From assembly GCA_903632075.3 (NCBI GenBank), contig CAHIKZ030004282.1, forward strand, positions 1,247,501 through 1,311,500: a stretch of 64,000 nucleotides of DNA, read 5' to 3'. The stretch's first letter is position 1, and the number at the start of each line of letters is the position of its first letter. This document shows positions 30,646 to 41,099 of the stretch, piece after piece. The translations under genes were made by a program, and so were the position numbers. A model generated the notes under the pieces. That model searched no databases. It had not been told where the DNA came from and saw only the letters and a list, made by a program, of their open reading frames with translations. This DNA is from Acanthosepion pharaonis. Lineage: Eukaryota; Mollusca; Cephalopoda; Sepiida; Sepiidae.

Positions 30646-31010
30646 AGCTGTGAATAGCATGTATGTGATTTCCAACTAACACAAAACTTTTATTTATATT
30701 TATTTATTAACTTATGTTAATTTTAAATGTTGGAGAATAAAATAAGTACATCCCACCTCTCCTCTCTCTCTTATCACAATAAAATAAACATTTTTTAGCA
30801 CTAAAGCTGAATGAGGCAAATAAAGTTCCATAAAATTCTACTTCGATTTGTTACTTCATCAGAGTAGGTAGTTTTATGATTTATACAACTAAGCCCCTGT
30901 TTCAAATTACACCCTCGCCTAAAAAAAAAAAAAAAAAATCATTCAGAGTGTTGGTAGCATGAAAGTGATTTCCAACTAACTCCCCGATTTAAAATTAGCC
31001 TCTCTTTTAT
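30640..31010 (-). repeat. Degenerate ~110-bp satellite, minus-strand copy
   Basis: Reverse complement of about 61680-62060: ttaagctgtgaatagcatgt with gtgatttccaactaac, cccacctctcctctctctct, tttatgatttatacaacta and tcaaattacaccctcg all have counterparts there. Confidence 0.65.
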
Positions 31011-31011
31011 T

Positions 31012-31312
31012 ATGTACATCATTCGGACTATTGTCTTCATTTTTGTCGCCATATTTATTACAACGTTTCGGCCATTGTACGCTCCGGCCATCTTCAGGTG
31101 GTTGGAATGTCGAACTAAACCTTTTATTTCGCTTACTGGAGTAGACTGTTCTAGTTCCACGTGCCATGTTTGATGGATGTCAGTTATCAGTTATCTCCTG
31201 TTAATTCCCCTCTGAAAGTTCTCCACTGCCTTAACCGGGCATTGAACTCACACTCTTTGGGTCCTGTCACTGGATCTAACCAACGCCTTTATCCATTGTG
31301 CCATGTGTCCTA
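31012..31312 (-). mobile_element. SINE 'GCCGGAG' family, full length
   Basis: From the right (minus strand): head atggcacaatggataaaggc and gtgagttcaatgcccgg (A- and B-box-like). The body contains tcagaggggaattaacagga, acgtggaactagaacagtct and gaaggccgg-type gatggccggagcgtacaatg. It ends with a single tail unit tggcgacaaaaatgaagaca. This is the clearest reference copy in the window. Confidence 0.75.
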
Positions 31313-31315
31313 AAC

Positions 31316-31515
31316 ATGGCAAGTGGAACTAAAACAGTGTACCTCAGTGAGCGAAATAAAGGGTTTAGTTCGACATTCCAACCACCTGAAGAAGGCCGGA
31401 GACCCAAAACGTTGTAATAAATATGGCGACAAAGATGAGGACAATAGTCCGAATAATGTAAACAGTGTACATAATACCTCATCTCAGAAATATAGACAAA
31501 AACTACCTGAGGACA
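31316..31515 (+). mobile_element. SINE 'GCCGGAG' family, inverted partial copy
   Basis: Plus strand: aagtggaactaaaacagtgt, cgacattccaaccacctgaa, gaaggccggagacccaaaac, then two tail-type blocks. It lies head-to-head against the copy at 31012-31312. Part of the core (tacaatgg) is deleted. Confidence 0.7.
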
Positions 31516-31824
31516 GCAGCAGTAACTAAAATGGATAGTACATTTAACTCGAAGAACGAATAATGGCACAATCAAGATGTTGACGTTCCACACTACCTCA
31601 AACAAAAGGCTAGGAAGGAAATCCCCAATCAATATTGGAAAGAGCAATAACAGCGACGGGGCTTGAGGAACCTGTTTTCATGAAACATCGATTTTTGAGA
31701 AAGATTTTACAAATTTCAATCGACAAGTCTAAATTCTCGCTCAATATCGAATGTTAATAAAGAAACGCCTAATATCAACATTATTAATAGTACTTTGCTT
31801 AGCTTTTAGATCATTCACTTATGT

Positions 31825-32027
31825 GACATGCGTGATCACGCTTAGGCGATCCTGTATCTTTCGATGCATAACTGACGAGGCAGATTTTTTCCCGCAGCAG
31901 GTTGCCATATCTTTCTGCGGTAGACTAATTGCCATCCAAGGCTATAGAACCCGGTCTGTCCTACCATTTACCGATAGCTGAGGGAAGAAGATAGCATTCA
32001 TACCTTTCTCAAGGGTATTGACATATC
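31825..32027 (-). mobile_element. SINE family A, head missing
   Basis: cttaggcgatcctgtatctt, ctgacgaggcagattttttc, tctttctgcggtagactaat, ccatccaaggctatagaacc. Ends at aagggtattgacat without the tRNA-like head. Confidence 0.7.
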
Positions 32028-32041
32028 GGTCAGCCAGTCAG

Positions 32042-32340
32042 GTGCCATGGGTGATACACGCTTAGGCGATCATGTATCTTTCGATATATGACTGAGGGGG
32101 CAGATTTTTTTTCTCGCAATAGTTTGCTATTTCTTTCTGCGGTAGAATATTTGCCATCCAAGGCTATAGAACTAGGTCTGTCCTCTTATTTATCCATAGC
32201 TAGTGTGGAGAAGAAAATGATTCATAACTTTTCCCAAAGGTATTAGCACGTAAGTGAATGTAATAGATTCGACTGGAATTCGAACTCGGCTCCCCGATTC
32301 CTCAACCCGAACCGTTATCCATTATTGCACCGTTAAAAAA
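32042..32340 (-). mobile_element. SINE family A, full length
   Basis: Same order as the neighbour, plus the tRNA-like head at the right end: ctggaattcgaactcggctc (B box, minus strand) and gaaccgttatccattattgc (A box). Two copies in the same orientation, about 15 bp apart. Confidence 0.75.
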
Positions 32341-32689
32341 AAGGGAAAAGAAAAAGCATTATTTATTGGGGCGTGGGAGTGATTTCGTGAGTCACACCCG
32401 TTTTTTTTTTTTTTTTTTTTTCGCTTAAATATGACCCGGCCGAAATTTTTTTTTTGATTATTTTTCTCTTTAGCTATATTTAGTAAATAGTGAACTCAGC
32501 TAATATAGTTTATAAACAATGATAGGCAATTCCGGTTACCCTTGCTGATATGCACGAAGGTTGCAAGCCCATCCTTGTTTCGTTGCTTGATGCGAGGAAA
32601 CTACACCCATCTTTCTTAAGCGGCAATAAAAACGTGTAATTATTGTAACACACCGTCATTACTTTGCTGGGACATTTCAATTGTTGTTC

Positions 32690-32690
<1 letters not shown>
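32341..32690. other. Unassigned sequence with poly(T)
   Basis: Poly(T) at 32401-32421. No family recognised. Confidence 0.4.
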
Positions 32691-32691
<1 letters not shown>

Positions 32692-32756
<65 letters not shown>

Positions 32757-32815
32757 AGACGTGAGAGAGAGCGAGAGAGAGAGAGCGAGAGAGAGAGAGC
32801 GAGGGAGATAGAAGA
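32692..32815. repeat. (GT)n followed by (GA)n microsatellite
   Basis: About 30 GT units (32692-32753), then GAGAGAGC-type units to about 32812. Confidence 0.97.
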
Positions 32816-32888
32816 GTGAAAAAGACGGGAAGTCAAGAGTACGTAATGATAGTGGATTGGAGAGGAAGTTCTTCATGAATGAGATGTA

Positions 32889-32950
32889 CGATTACTACTA
32901 CTGCTACTACTGCTACTGTTACTACTCCTACTACTACTATACTACTACTA
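32889..32950. repeat. (CTA)n-type microsatellite
   Basis: Variants of actactactgct over about 60 bp. Confidence 0.85.
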
Positions 32951-33430
32951 CAAGTTGTACACACGTATCAATTAAAGTCGAGACTATTTTCTCCATAAAG
33001 AACAGCACAACACGCACCCAAAAAGCGAATGTATCTTATTCTTTTTGCTTTCTTTTTTTCTTTTACTTTTTTTTTTTTTAACCACAATTCTTGGATTTAT
33101 CCATCCAAGTATCGAGCTAATTTATTTTAACTTTATTTGTTAATTCCATTTGCATAGTCTTCGATGATTGCGTCTTGTTTTTTTTTGATGCTTTCGAGAA
33201 GCATCAATTCCAAAGTTACCGTTTAAGAGCAGGCGTGGCTCATCCGGTAAAAATCCTAATTGTCTTTCCCCAATAAACGTTTTTCTCTCTTTCTCTCATT
33301 GAGTCGAGCCTCGAAGCAGGAATCTGTATCCTCGCTATCATTTCCTTTCTTTATTTCTAAGAACATGTGTAAAATTCTTCAATGTGCAAAACTGGAAGAG
33401 AAGATGTTACCGTAGAATTATTTTTTTCTG
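32951..33430. other. Unassigned sequence
   Basis: Contains T-rich runs and gagcaggcgtggctcatccg, which faintly resembles a polymerase III A box. No family assigned. Confidence 0.35.
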
Positions 33431-33431
33431 A

Positions 33432-33710
33432 GTTTCCAGACGAAATTTTGTATTTGTTTTTCATCCATATTCCATTGGGGAGAAATAAGTTCCACTCGAA
33501 CAGCCTCTCCTCGGGAATCACTGCTCTGTGGAATCGACTCCCAAGAGGATGTTTTCTCGACCACTACAATCTTAACCTGTTCAAGTCTAGGGTTAAACGT
33601 TATCTTTCCTACAAATACGCATAAACTGTGTCTCTTACACTGTAACCCTCTACCCAGAGTGGCTCCCTGGCCTGTGTACAGGTTGAAACTCACTGTAAAA
33701 AAATAAAAAA
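33432..33710 (+). pseudogene. LINE family G C-terminus and 3' end
   Basis: The frame 33382-33624 ends FHSNSLSSGITALWNRLPRG, CFLDHYNLNLFKSRVKRYLS and YKYA before a stop. The 3' UTR has tgtaaccctctacccagagt and ctggcctgtgtacaggttga, and ends in an A-rich tail from 33697. This supports the same 3' UTR seen at 20.7 kb. Only the last 80 or so codons of the RT ORF remain. Confidence 0.7.
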
Positions 33711-33719
33711 AAAAAAAAA

Positions 33720-34272
33720 CAAAAGCTGGAAGAAATACACTTTATTCTTTTTTTTTTTTTTAATTTGTTTTGAGGGCAACAATATTTTGACCGATATTTT
33801 CTCTTATCCTTTTTGGTTAACCTATGAAGCGTGTACCCAGGTTCATATCACACAAAGTGAGTTGTTAAAGAAATGAAGTCTTGGAAACTTTCACAACACT
33901 GTTTATTTAACAAAGGACTCTTGGTTTATCACTACAGAAATATCGTTCACTGAAACTACTGCTGACTCAAGCTAGATTGCAAAAAAAAACGTAAAAAACC
34001 AAAAAAAACAAAAAAAAAACAAACAAAAACAAAACGCAGACGATAATGCCAAAGGGGATATGAATTGTTCAAGAAAATGGGGTTTATTTAACCTTTTCTT
34101 CACAGGATTAATTTCGTCAAATACAGTAAGTCATTATCTAAAAAATATATATATATTTATTATGTTTTTTATTTGCCATATGAACGATTTACGTTCCTTT
34201 TTTTGAATATTTATATCAAAATTATGATGACAACATAAAATGATATACGATAGCTGTTACAATAACAAAACC

Positions 34273-34275
<3 letters not shown>
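33720..34275. other. Unassigned AT-rich sequence
   Basis: A-rich and T-rich runs. No coding signal or known repeat recognised. Confidence 0.45.
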
Positions 34276-34279
<4 letters not shown>

Positions 34280-34337
<58 letters not shown>

Positions 34338-34393
34338 TTTAATGAAGAGGACTGAATGAACATTATCGCTTACCACAAAATATAATATTCATG

Positions 34394-34436
<43 letters not shown>
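34280..34436. repeat. Two (TA)n microsatellites
   Basis: Arrays at 34280-34333 and 34398-34436 with 64 bp between, including taatgaagaggactgaatga, which recurs at 34871. Confidence 0.95.
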
Positions 34437-34438
<2 letters not shown>

Positions 34439-34458
34439 AGAGAGGAGAATACTATTTA

Positions 34459-34857
34459 GAAATTTGCAAGATTGGATCGCTAGATTAACTACAACTTAGT
34501 AGTGAATACGATTCTCACTGTGTGCTTCACACTTTCGGCCTTGTGTCGCATATAAACTTCGCTTAAAAAAAAACATTTCGAGCATTTTGACGTAGTGCAA
34601 TGGTTAGCAAGCTTGCCTCACTAGATCTATTACGACAGAATAGTGAGTTCGACCCTCACTGGGTACTCCACACATTCGACCGTGTACTACATTTAAGCTA
34701 TGCTTAGAAAATCATTTGGGCTCCTCGAGGTGGTGTTAATGGTGAGCAAGCTTGTTTCGCTAGAACAATTTCGTGTGAGGTCGATCCTCACTGGGTGCCC
34801 AATAATTTCGGTCTTGTGACACATCTAAGCTACGCTTGGAAAATCATTATATAAACT
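34459..34857 (+). mobile_element. SINE family B, three units in series
   Basis: Units at about 34459-34572 (head partly lost), 34577-34714 and 34719-34850. Complete units start agtgcaatggttagcaagct (A box), carry gtgagttcgaccctcactgg (B box), and end cacattcgaccgtgtactac, then aagctatgcttagaaaatca. All lie in the same orientation, nearly back to back. Confidence 0.75.
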
Positions 34858-34956
34858 ATCCTGCTGACCTTTAATGAAGAGGACTGAATGAACATCTTTG
34901 GTTACCATATAATATTCATGATAATATAATAATGAGAGATAGATAATATTAGTGGT

Positions 34957-34959
<3 letters not shown>

Positions 34960-35028
<69 letters not shown>
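34960..35028. repeat. (TA)n microsatellite
   Basis: About 34 TA units. Confidence 0.96.
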
Positions 35029-35033
<5 letters not shown>

Positions 35034-35172
35034 CGAAGAGGATAGAATCAGGTAGAGCTCAATGTCCAGGACAAAGCAAGAATATATTATAAAAGGCACA
35101 AACACTAATATTCCATGGTTATAATTTAATACATTGGAATGGTAATCACGATCCAATTCATCAGACATACAA

Positions 35173-35180
<8 letters not shown>
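35029..35180. repeat. Dispersed repeat, copy 2 (first copy at 14.5 kb)
   Basis: gaagaggatagaatcaggta, caatgtccaggacaaagcaa, cactaatattccatggttat, atccaattcatcagacatac. Copies at 14.5 and 35.0 kb are collinear; this one keeps only one arm. Confidence 0.65.
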
Positions 35181-35220
<40 letters not shown>

Positions 35221-35225
35221 TATAT

Positions 35226-35284
<59 letters not shown>
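35177..35284. repeat. (TA)n microsatellites
   Basis: Two near-continuous TA arrays with a small AAATATATATCA interruption at about 35215. Confidence 0.95.
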
Positions 35285-35289
<5 letters not shown>

Positions 35290-35295
35290 GTTGAG

Positions 35296-35575
35296 GAATT
35301 TGCAAGAGTGCTGTTGAGGAATTTGCAAACTTATATCGATAGACTAACGACAACTGAGTAGTGAATTCGATTCTAAATACGTGCTCCACACTTTCGGCCT
35401 TGTGCCACATCTGAACTCCGCTTAGCACACCATTTCTGGCACTTCGTCGTGGTGTAATGGTTAGCAAGTTTGACCTAAACAAATTACGACTGAGTTGGGA
35501 GTTCGATCCTCACTTGGGTTTCCTTAATTTCGATCTGGTGCCACATGTAAGTTTCGCTTAGTAAATTACTACTAT
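35296..35575 (+). mobile_element. SINE family B, two further units
   Basis: Unit at about 35296-35434 with a degraded head and tagtgaattcgattctaaat, then a unit at 35439-35572 with tggtgtaatggttagcaagt and gggagttcgatcctcacttg. Same orientation as the 34.5-kb group. Confidence 0.7.
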
Positions 35576-35950
35576 ACCGTAGAGTTATGAGTGTGGGGCA
35601 GTCGATTTATTGTGGGGAAAGACACATCATGGAACGTGCATGAAACTCACAGTTTTTACTACAGGTGATGAAGACAATGTATATTTATTAGTAGAATAAA
35701 TTATATCTCTTTTATTATACATTGTGTACCAAAAGTCACGCAACAATTAGCAGGAAACATACAGTGATGAAATAGCAATCAGGGTAAATTAGCATGACAT
35801 CATCTTCCAAAATTTGACCAATAAAATTTGTTAATAATATATTGTCACACAGAAACTTGATTTCATTTGCTAAATATAAAATTTAGAAGGTTATCAATGG
35901 TAATACGACTTTTGTAACATCCTGTACATCGGGTATTTTAAAAGTGTACA
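35576..35950. other. Unassigned AT-rich sequence
   Basis: gtgtaccaaaagtcacgcaa near 35725 and aacatcctgtacatcgggta near 35919 might be ends of a small DNA transposon, but they do not match each other well. Confidence 0.3.
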
Positions 35951-35951
35951 T

Positions 35952-35956
<5 letters not shown>

Positions 35957-36004
<48 letters not shown>
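35957..36004. repeat. (TA)n microsatellite
   Basis: About 24 TA units, leading straight into the gaagaaatatag module. Confidence 0.96.
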
Positions 36005-36007
<3 letters not shown>

Positions 36008-36178
36008 GAAATATAGTTTTAAGGTGTGCTATTTGTGGGATAAAGTGATCAATATCAGAGATAGACCGTATGTAAATATAAATATAAAAGTGAACATTGA
36101 AGTCAACACTCAGAGGCGGCCTTACGATTGCGTCCAGTATGAAACAGCCTGTCGCCTCTGAGTTTTGACTTCAATGTC

Positions 36179-36183
<5 letters not shown>
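36004..36183 (+). repeat. TA-bounded dispersed module, copy 3, with inverted end
   Basis: gaagaaatatagttttaagg, tgatcaatatcagagatag, then gaacattgaagtcaacactc followed after 45 bp by gcctctgagttttgacttca, its reverse complement. Best copy of the module. Confidence 0.7.

Positions 36184-36270
<87 letters not shown>
36184..36270. repeat. (CA)n(TA)n microsatellite
   Basis: About 18 CA units then about 25 TA units. Confidence 0.96.
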
Positions 36271-36271
<1 letters not shown>

Positions 36272-36668
36272 ACATTTCATTGAATACGACAGAAAAAGGT
36301 GCTTTTATTTAGTTTTTTTTATACAATTTCCCATGCGATCTAATAATTTTTTTTCAGATGATAAATTATGTAAAGACTGTCCAACACTTAATAATATCAA
36401 CTATGAACATGGGCACAAAATCTTGAACGTCTTTTGAAAAATGAAAACACTATATAAATACATACATGCAACAAACTATTTCTTATTTAATAGTTAAAAT
36501 ATTTAATCCTTGAATATGGCTAAACGTATTGCCGAAGAACATTCGTACAGTTTTTATATAATTTATCATCTGAAAAGAAAAAGATATTAGATCGCATGAC
36601 AAAATGTATAAAAACTAAATAAAAAACACCTTGTCTGTCGTATTCAATGAAATATTCATGAAAGAAGG

Positions 36669-36670
<2 letters not shown>
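36271..36670. repeat. Inverted repeat of ~100 bp
   Basis: acatttcattgaatacgaca, aggtgcttttatttag and gcgatctaataattttttt at 36272-36385 are mirrored by aaaaagatattagatcgcat, aactaaataaaaaacacctt and cgtattcaatgaaatattca at about 36575-36660. AT-rich, no coding sense. A further (TA)n follows. Confidence 0.7.

Positions 36671-36748
<78 letters not shown>
36671..36748. repeat. (TA)n microsatellite
   Basis: About 39 TA units, among the longest pure TA arrays here. Confidence 0.97.
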
Positions 36749-36752
<4 letters not shown>

Positions 36753-36844
36753 CTGTGTTATAAAGGGTGGAATTTATGAAGTATAATAATTCGGTCTTGT
36801 TTACTGCCTTCATTTGCGTTTCATTCGTGAAAGACATAAATTCA

Positions 36845-37040
36845 TCTCTTCCCTCCCTATATATGGGTTAAATATGTAGAGTAGGCTGGACTTTGTAGCC
36901 TTTGGTGGCACCCGGTCTAGGAGAAGGCCTGCTCTGAATTCAAAATCATGAGGAAGGCACCAGATATGCAAACTTCTTCCTCCAAATCATGATTCTTAGG
37001 ATATAAAGAAAAAGAAGGATGTGGAGAGACACGATCGCCT
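36845..37040 (+). mobile_element. SINE family A 3' part joined to LINE F end
   Basis: atatatgggttaaatatgta and cccggtctaggagaaggcct match the SINE A variant at 26.4 kb. They are followed by caaatcatgattcttagga and aaagaaggatgtggagagac, the LINE F 3' end. The same junction (LINE F end after cttcaaatcatgattc) occurs at 12.66 kb, so this SINE variant may share its 3' end with LINE F, as mobilised SINEs often do. Confidence 0.55.
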
Positions 37041-37149
37041 ACATTCTAAAGGAGTATGCCAATAAAGCATTGTAACAAAAATCATGCACTCCAATTAATA
37101 CATTTAATCTCTATGTGAAAATAAAACAATAATTAATAATTACAATAGT

Positions 37150-37515
37150 ATTAGAAAGAGTATTCTTCTCTGTCCCGTGTCCCTTCAGGACGTAGGCGAT
37201 CATAGGTCTCCACAATTTCCTTTTATAAATTTTCTGTTATTGTTATATTTCCTAAACCTTGTTCCGCCATTCATTTATTCAAGATAAGTAGGTTATACAT
37301 TTTTCCTCTGGCCCTTTTTCCTTCAATCTTTCCTGTGAGTGTCAGTTTTGCTAAGCCATTTTTTCTCGTTGTGTGTCCTAGAAATTTCAACTGTCTCTTC
37401 CTGATGTTAAGTATAAGTTTTTTTTTTTCATTTCATTTTTTTCATTATTGCTCACATGTTCGACCCATGTTACCCTCATCATTCTTCTGTAGACTCACCT
37501 CGTTTCCCAAACTCC
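37150..37515 (-). mobile_element. LINE family F 3' end
   Basis: Minus-strand reading gives GLAKLTLTGKIEGKRARGKM, then LNEWMAEQGLGNITIT and EIVETYDRLRPEGT. On the plus strand this appears as tgtgagtgtcagttttgcta and tcccttcaggacgtaggcga. Truncated and frameshifted. Confidence 0.65.
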
Positions 37516-37815
37516 CAAAATACTAACATTTTTTTTTAAAGATTACAATATTGAAATTTAATCTTGGTATATGTGAGCAAGCTCAGGAATTTTTTCAAAG
37601 CCTACTCTACAACCATTCCGTTAAACTTCCGGCATTTTCGGCATTAAGAATTTAAATACATCTGGTGGAAAGGGGAATTGTAAATTGCAAATGTTGTAAT
37701 TTTTTTACTTCCAAAAATTCATTTTAGCAAATTTCGGCGCGGGGCTATTATGTTCTGCATTCAAAATCAAGAACAAAGTCCTTATCGATAGGGTAGAACT
37801 ATTTATATACGCTGT
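37516..37815. other. Unassigned sequence
   Basis: No recognised feature before the MITE. Confidence 0.45.
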
Positions 37816-37820
37816 AAATA

Positions 37821-38187
37821 CAGGGTGTCTATAAAGTTCGTGTGCACTTTAAAAAATTATAACTTTATTTATATTTGCGATAGAAATAATTTTTAAAAAG
37901 GATTAGAAAGAAGGTAATCTATATTTTTTAAGGTTTTATTGAAAATTTTATTTAAGTTTCCACATGTCCTCCATCATTAGCAATACAAAGGGTAATACGA
38001 TTTTGCAGTTCAAGGAAAACATTTGCCAACTGATTTACAGTAATGCCTGAAATCCCATTAGTTATTTTAGCTATACTTTAAACTAGGTACATTAAACTTT
38101 ATAACATTTTTTATAGATTATTTCTATCGCGAATACAAATAAAGTTATAAATTTTTTAATGCGCACACGAACTTTATGGACACCCTG
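37821..38187 (-). mobile_element. Complete 367-bp Tc/mariner-type MITE
   Basis: Ends cagggtgtctataaagttcg and cgaactttatggacaccctg are inverted copies. They continue as aaaaaattataactttattt against aaataaagttataaattttt, giving terminal repeats of about 50 bp. TA dinucleotides flank both ends (37819-37820 and 38188-38189). The inside keeps a minus-strand transposase tail, VNQLANVFLELQNRITLCIA followed by NDGGHVET and a stop, like Tc3/IS630-type C-termini. An internally deleted, non-autonomous element. Confidence 0.85.
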
Positions 38188-38489
38188 TAGATGGCGGATA
38201 ATATTTAAATATGGAAGTATGGGATTGACAGTGGTCGGAATTTTAAAAGGTAAATGTTAGCATGATTCTTACTTTCTTACTTAAAGTGTTTAATTAAAAG
38301 AAACTGACGCCGTGTGAATTTAATGCCAACATTTCATGAGAACTTTGATATATGCAGTCATTTAGGTCAATTGCGGAGTGTTAATTGGGAAAAGGGACTT
38401 TCACGTAAAGAAAATCCGAAGAACGATATTAATTGAATTACCGTACGAGCAGACGCAATTCTACTTCTTTCCTGACGTGGTTCTCCTTA

Positions 38490-38755
38490 CTTTCGAAATC
38501 TTGGTAAGGTTTGTCTTCTAGTCTCTGTTTTGCTAATCATTTACACAATCTTGTTTGATAGGTTACTCGCTGTTTCCCTGGTTCCTTCGAAATGTCATGT
38601 GAATATCAAATTCTCCAAGCCCTCTTTCTTTTTTATACTCCCAGATATTCTAAATATAAGTTTTACATTTTTGGCTTTACATTTTCTCTATAACTTGCTC
38701 GCTGCTTACATTCCCATCCACGGTATTCTCACCATCCTTCTATAAAAATCTATAT
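38490..38755 (-). mobile_element. LINE family F fragment
   Basis: Minus strand: a KQRVTYQTRLCK segment (plus-strand ttgtttgataggttactcgctg region) and FIEGWEYRGWECKQRAS-like codons (ggtattctcaccatccttct). Same order as 60.4 and 23.4 kb copies, heavily decayed. Confidence 0.55.
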
Positions 38756-39300
38756 AAAAATCTTGAATAGATAAATATAAATGATTTAGTTAAGGAAATG
38801 CTTCTATTTATACTTTTAATTTTAATTTTAGACAGATACTATTGCAATGTTACAAATTCTTTCTCTTATTATTAGGGAAAAATATTTATTTACTACTTTA
38901 AAAACCGCCCTATCAGGCAGCATTTAAGCTAGCTCCTACTGAGGGCTCTTGATTGGGCCTTCATCACAATAGGTAGGGAGGAGTAGATGCAATATGCAGC
39001 AATAAACTACAGAATATCTCAAAATTGATCGCTGAATTTAAGTATCGCACTAATATTTAAGGTTAAAAGTTCACGATAATTCTTCTGCCGCCAGTTAAAT
39101 TAAAGACAATTTGATGTACGTAGGTCCTTACTTTCCGTACAAACAATCATTTTTATTTCATAGGTGACTTTCGCTAGATTTCGAAATTAATTTACGGTTA
39201 TTTCCCAATTTATTTCGAAGTCATAAAAAATTTTATCGTACAAAGAATTTCGTCGCAAAAATCATGTAAAGATCGGCGAAAACAATCGCAGAAAACTTGG
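38756..39300. other. Unassigned sequence
   Basis: AT-rich, no feature recognised. Confidence 0.45.
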
Positions 39301-39304
39301 GAAA

Positions 39305-39545
39305 TAAGAATTTCAGGGTTGCGGGTTCGGATCCAGCCTGGAATGTTTTTAAATTGGCCACAGTGTCGGCCTGATTCCAAAATAGTAGATATTTACTCAA
39401 CCCACGACGAAGTCAGGTTGACATAAGGTCGGTTTAATGTGGGGAGCCCGAGAGCGTACACCCGGGCAAGGAACAAAAATTCCCCGATTCCAAAATATTA
39501 TATGTGGGGCTACGGCCACTAGGAGTAAAGTTGAATAAAGTTGGA
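39305..39545 (+). repeat. SINE-like or GC-richer repeat block
   Basis: ggttgcgggttcggatccag is a good polymerase III B box. Downstream are ggccacagtgtcggcctgat, gtttaatgtggggagcccga and cccgggcaaggaacaaaaat. Phrases overlap with the block at 9.05 kb and with the satellite at 42.9 kb. No A box was found. Confidence 0.4.
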
Positions 39546-39638
39546 CTCACTGACACACTGACATTCGCATTTATTATGTAGATGTATTTACTGAGTTTCT
39601 ATATATACAAAAACAAGATTCGTTCCAAAAATGTAACT

Positions 39639-39640
<2 letters not shown>

Positions 39641-39681
<41 letters not shown>
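39641..39681. repeat. (TA)n microsatellite
   Basis: About 20 TA units. Confidence 0.95.
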
Positions 39682-39685
<4 letters not shown>

Positions 39686-39689
39686 GGCT

Positions 39690-40040
39690 GCCTTTAATTC
39701 AACTGATTGACAGTTGATTGGAAACATTTTAGTATCTGAAGAAAATGGCGATAATCCAGTCTATCCCCAGTTTGTGGCGAGAAGGTTGAAATTGTTTTTC
39801 AATCATTTCCCCTCCAAAGACAATAAGCGGCAACTGGTTACTGAGTGTGAAAGAATGTGAGAAAAAGAAAACATTATTAAGGAGAGAGAACAATAAAATA
39901 ACAGAAATTAACATGACAGAAGATGACGATTGATATTGCATTTAATTATTTTTAATAGCTTTATAGTACTGCTTGGAGTGAAATAATTTAAACATATCAC
40001 AAATATTCGCTATACATTGTCAGCATTCAATGGATACAAT
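39690..40040. other. Unassigned sequence, weak LINE E similarity
   Basis: Around 39890-39950 the reading acaatgaa..., tagctcaagtgaaattg-type, is too decayed to assign. ggagagagaacaataaaata resembles the LINE E 3' UTR reversed. Confidence 0.3.
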
Positions 40041-40219
40041 CTTCACTTGGTGTATGAATGTTAATTCTGTTAATTATTGCTTCTATACAAGTCAGAAAAT
40101 AATCGTTATCTGTTGTAAAGATTTAGAGAGAACCTTCACTTGGTGTATGAATGTTAATTCTGTCAATTGTTGCTTCTAAACAAGTCAGAAAATAATCGTT
40201 ATCTGTTGTAAAGATTTAC
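40041..40219 (+). repeat. 93-bp tandem duplication
   Basis: cttcacttggtgtatgaatg starts at 40041 and again at 40134. The two units (ending tgttgtaaagattta) differ at only a few positions, so the duplication is recent. Confidence 0.9.
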
Positions 40220-40339
40220 AGACAGTACCAACACAGCCTGGTTATAATCTCCTAATTAAGATACTAACAGGAATTTGTTCATTATTTTTATACAATGATT
40301 TTGTAATTGTGATCCAACACGTCTGTGTTGTTAATTCTA

Positions 40340-41010
40340 TTACAAATTGGTCTGGGCATTTTACTAATTTACATGAGCTGAAAAAAATATACATAAAAAT
40401 GATAAAAGGCTTTTATTCAAGAGTCTTTAGAATATGTAGCGCCAGATTCCTGTCCGATGTTGAGAAATTCAATGAAAACTCATTCAAATTCCTCCACTGC
40501 CCGAACTACTTTCTGCACAATGCTAAACGCAAAGCTTACAAACTCCAGATAAAAATATACAAAAATTACTAAACGATAATAATCCCAACTAGTATAACAA
40601 AAGTAGTCACATTATTCTAACCACAATCTCCATAACAACCAACATCGAAAATAAATTTTCCTATCTTAACCTAAAATTCATCACCCCCACCCACCTCGAA
40701 AACAAGAAGAGAAATAGTTAGCATTAAACGAAATAGCAACAACAACAGGACAGAAGTAGTAATATACAAAATAGTTTGTTCAAAATGCCTAATGCTGTTC
40801 ATCGGCGAAACATCTATGAACCTCAAAAAAAGACTATATTAACTTCGCAGTGATATGTTTTATAACAATACTTTAAATGCATTGTAAGTTCACTGTGATA
40901 CATCTGACCACATCTATATTGAAACGATGAGAGAAAGTGGAAAAATATTATAAACGACGCGTTTCGCCGAAATATATTGAGCCGTTGAAGTCTGTTGGAT
41001 TTTAAATCAG
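40340..41010 (+). pseudogene. PLE linker and GIY-YIG domain (copy C)
   Basis: The open frame 40309-40572 contains MIKGFYSRVFRICSARFLSD, VEKFNENSFKFLHCPNYFLH and NAKRKAYKLQ, the PLE region before the endonuclease. Further on come VVIYKIVCSKCLMLFIGETS with MNLKKRLY, and then LRSDMFYNNTLNAL and H. The Y...C..C...IGETS...L..R order is the PLE GIY-YIG opening, with the YIG tyrosine read as Phe. Several stops. Confidence 0.75.
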
Positions 41011-41099
41011 CCAACTGAACTCTGGTTTTATTTTCTCTAATAGCTTGTATACCGTATTGTGCTACTAATGCTTTTGCAATGATCGGTGAAATTATGTAT

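Noticed and set aside
35725..35935. Small DNA transposon with ends gtgtaccaaaagtcacgc and catcctgtacatcggg
   Set aside because: The two ends do not form a convincing inverted repeat and no flanking duplication was found.
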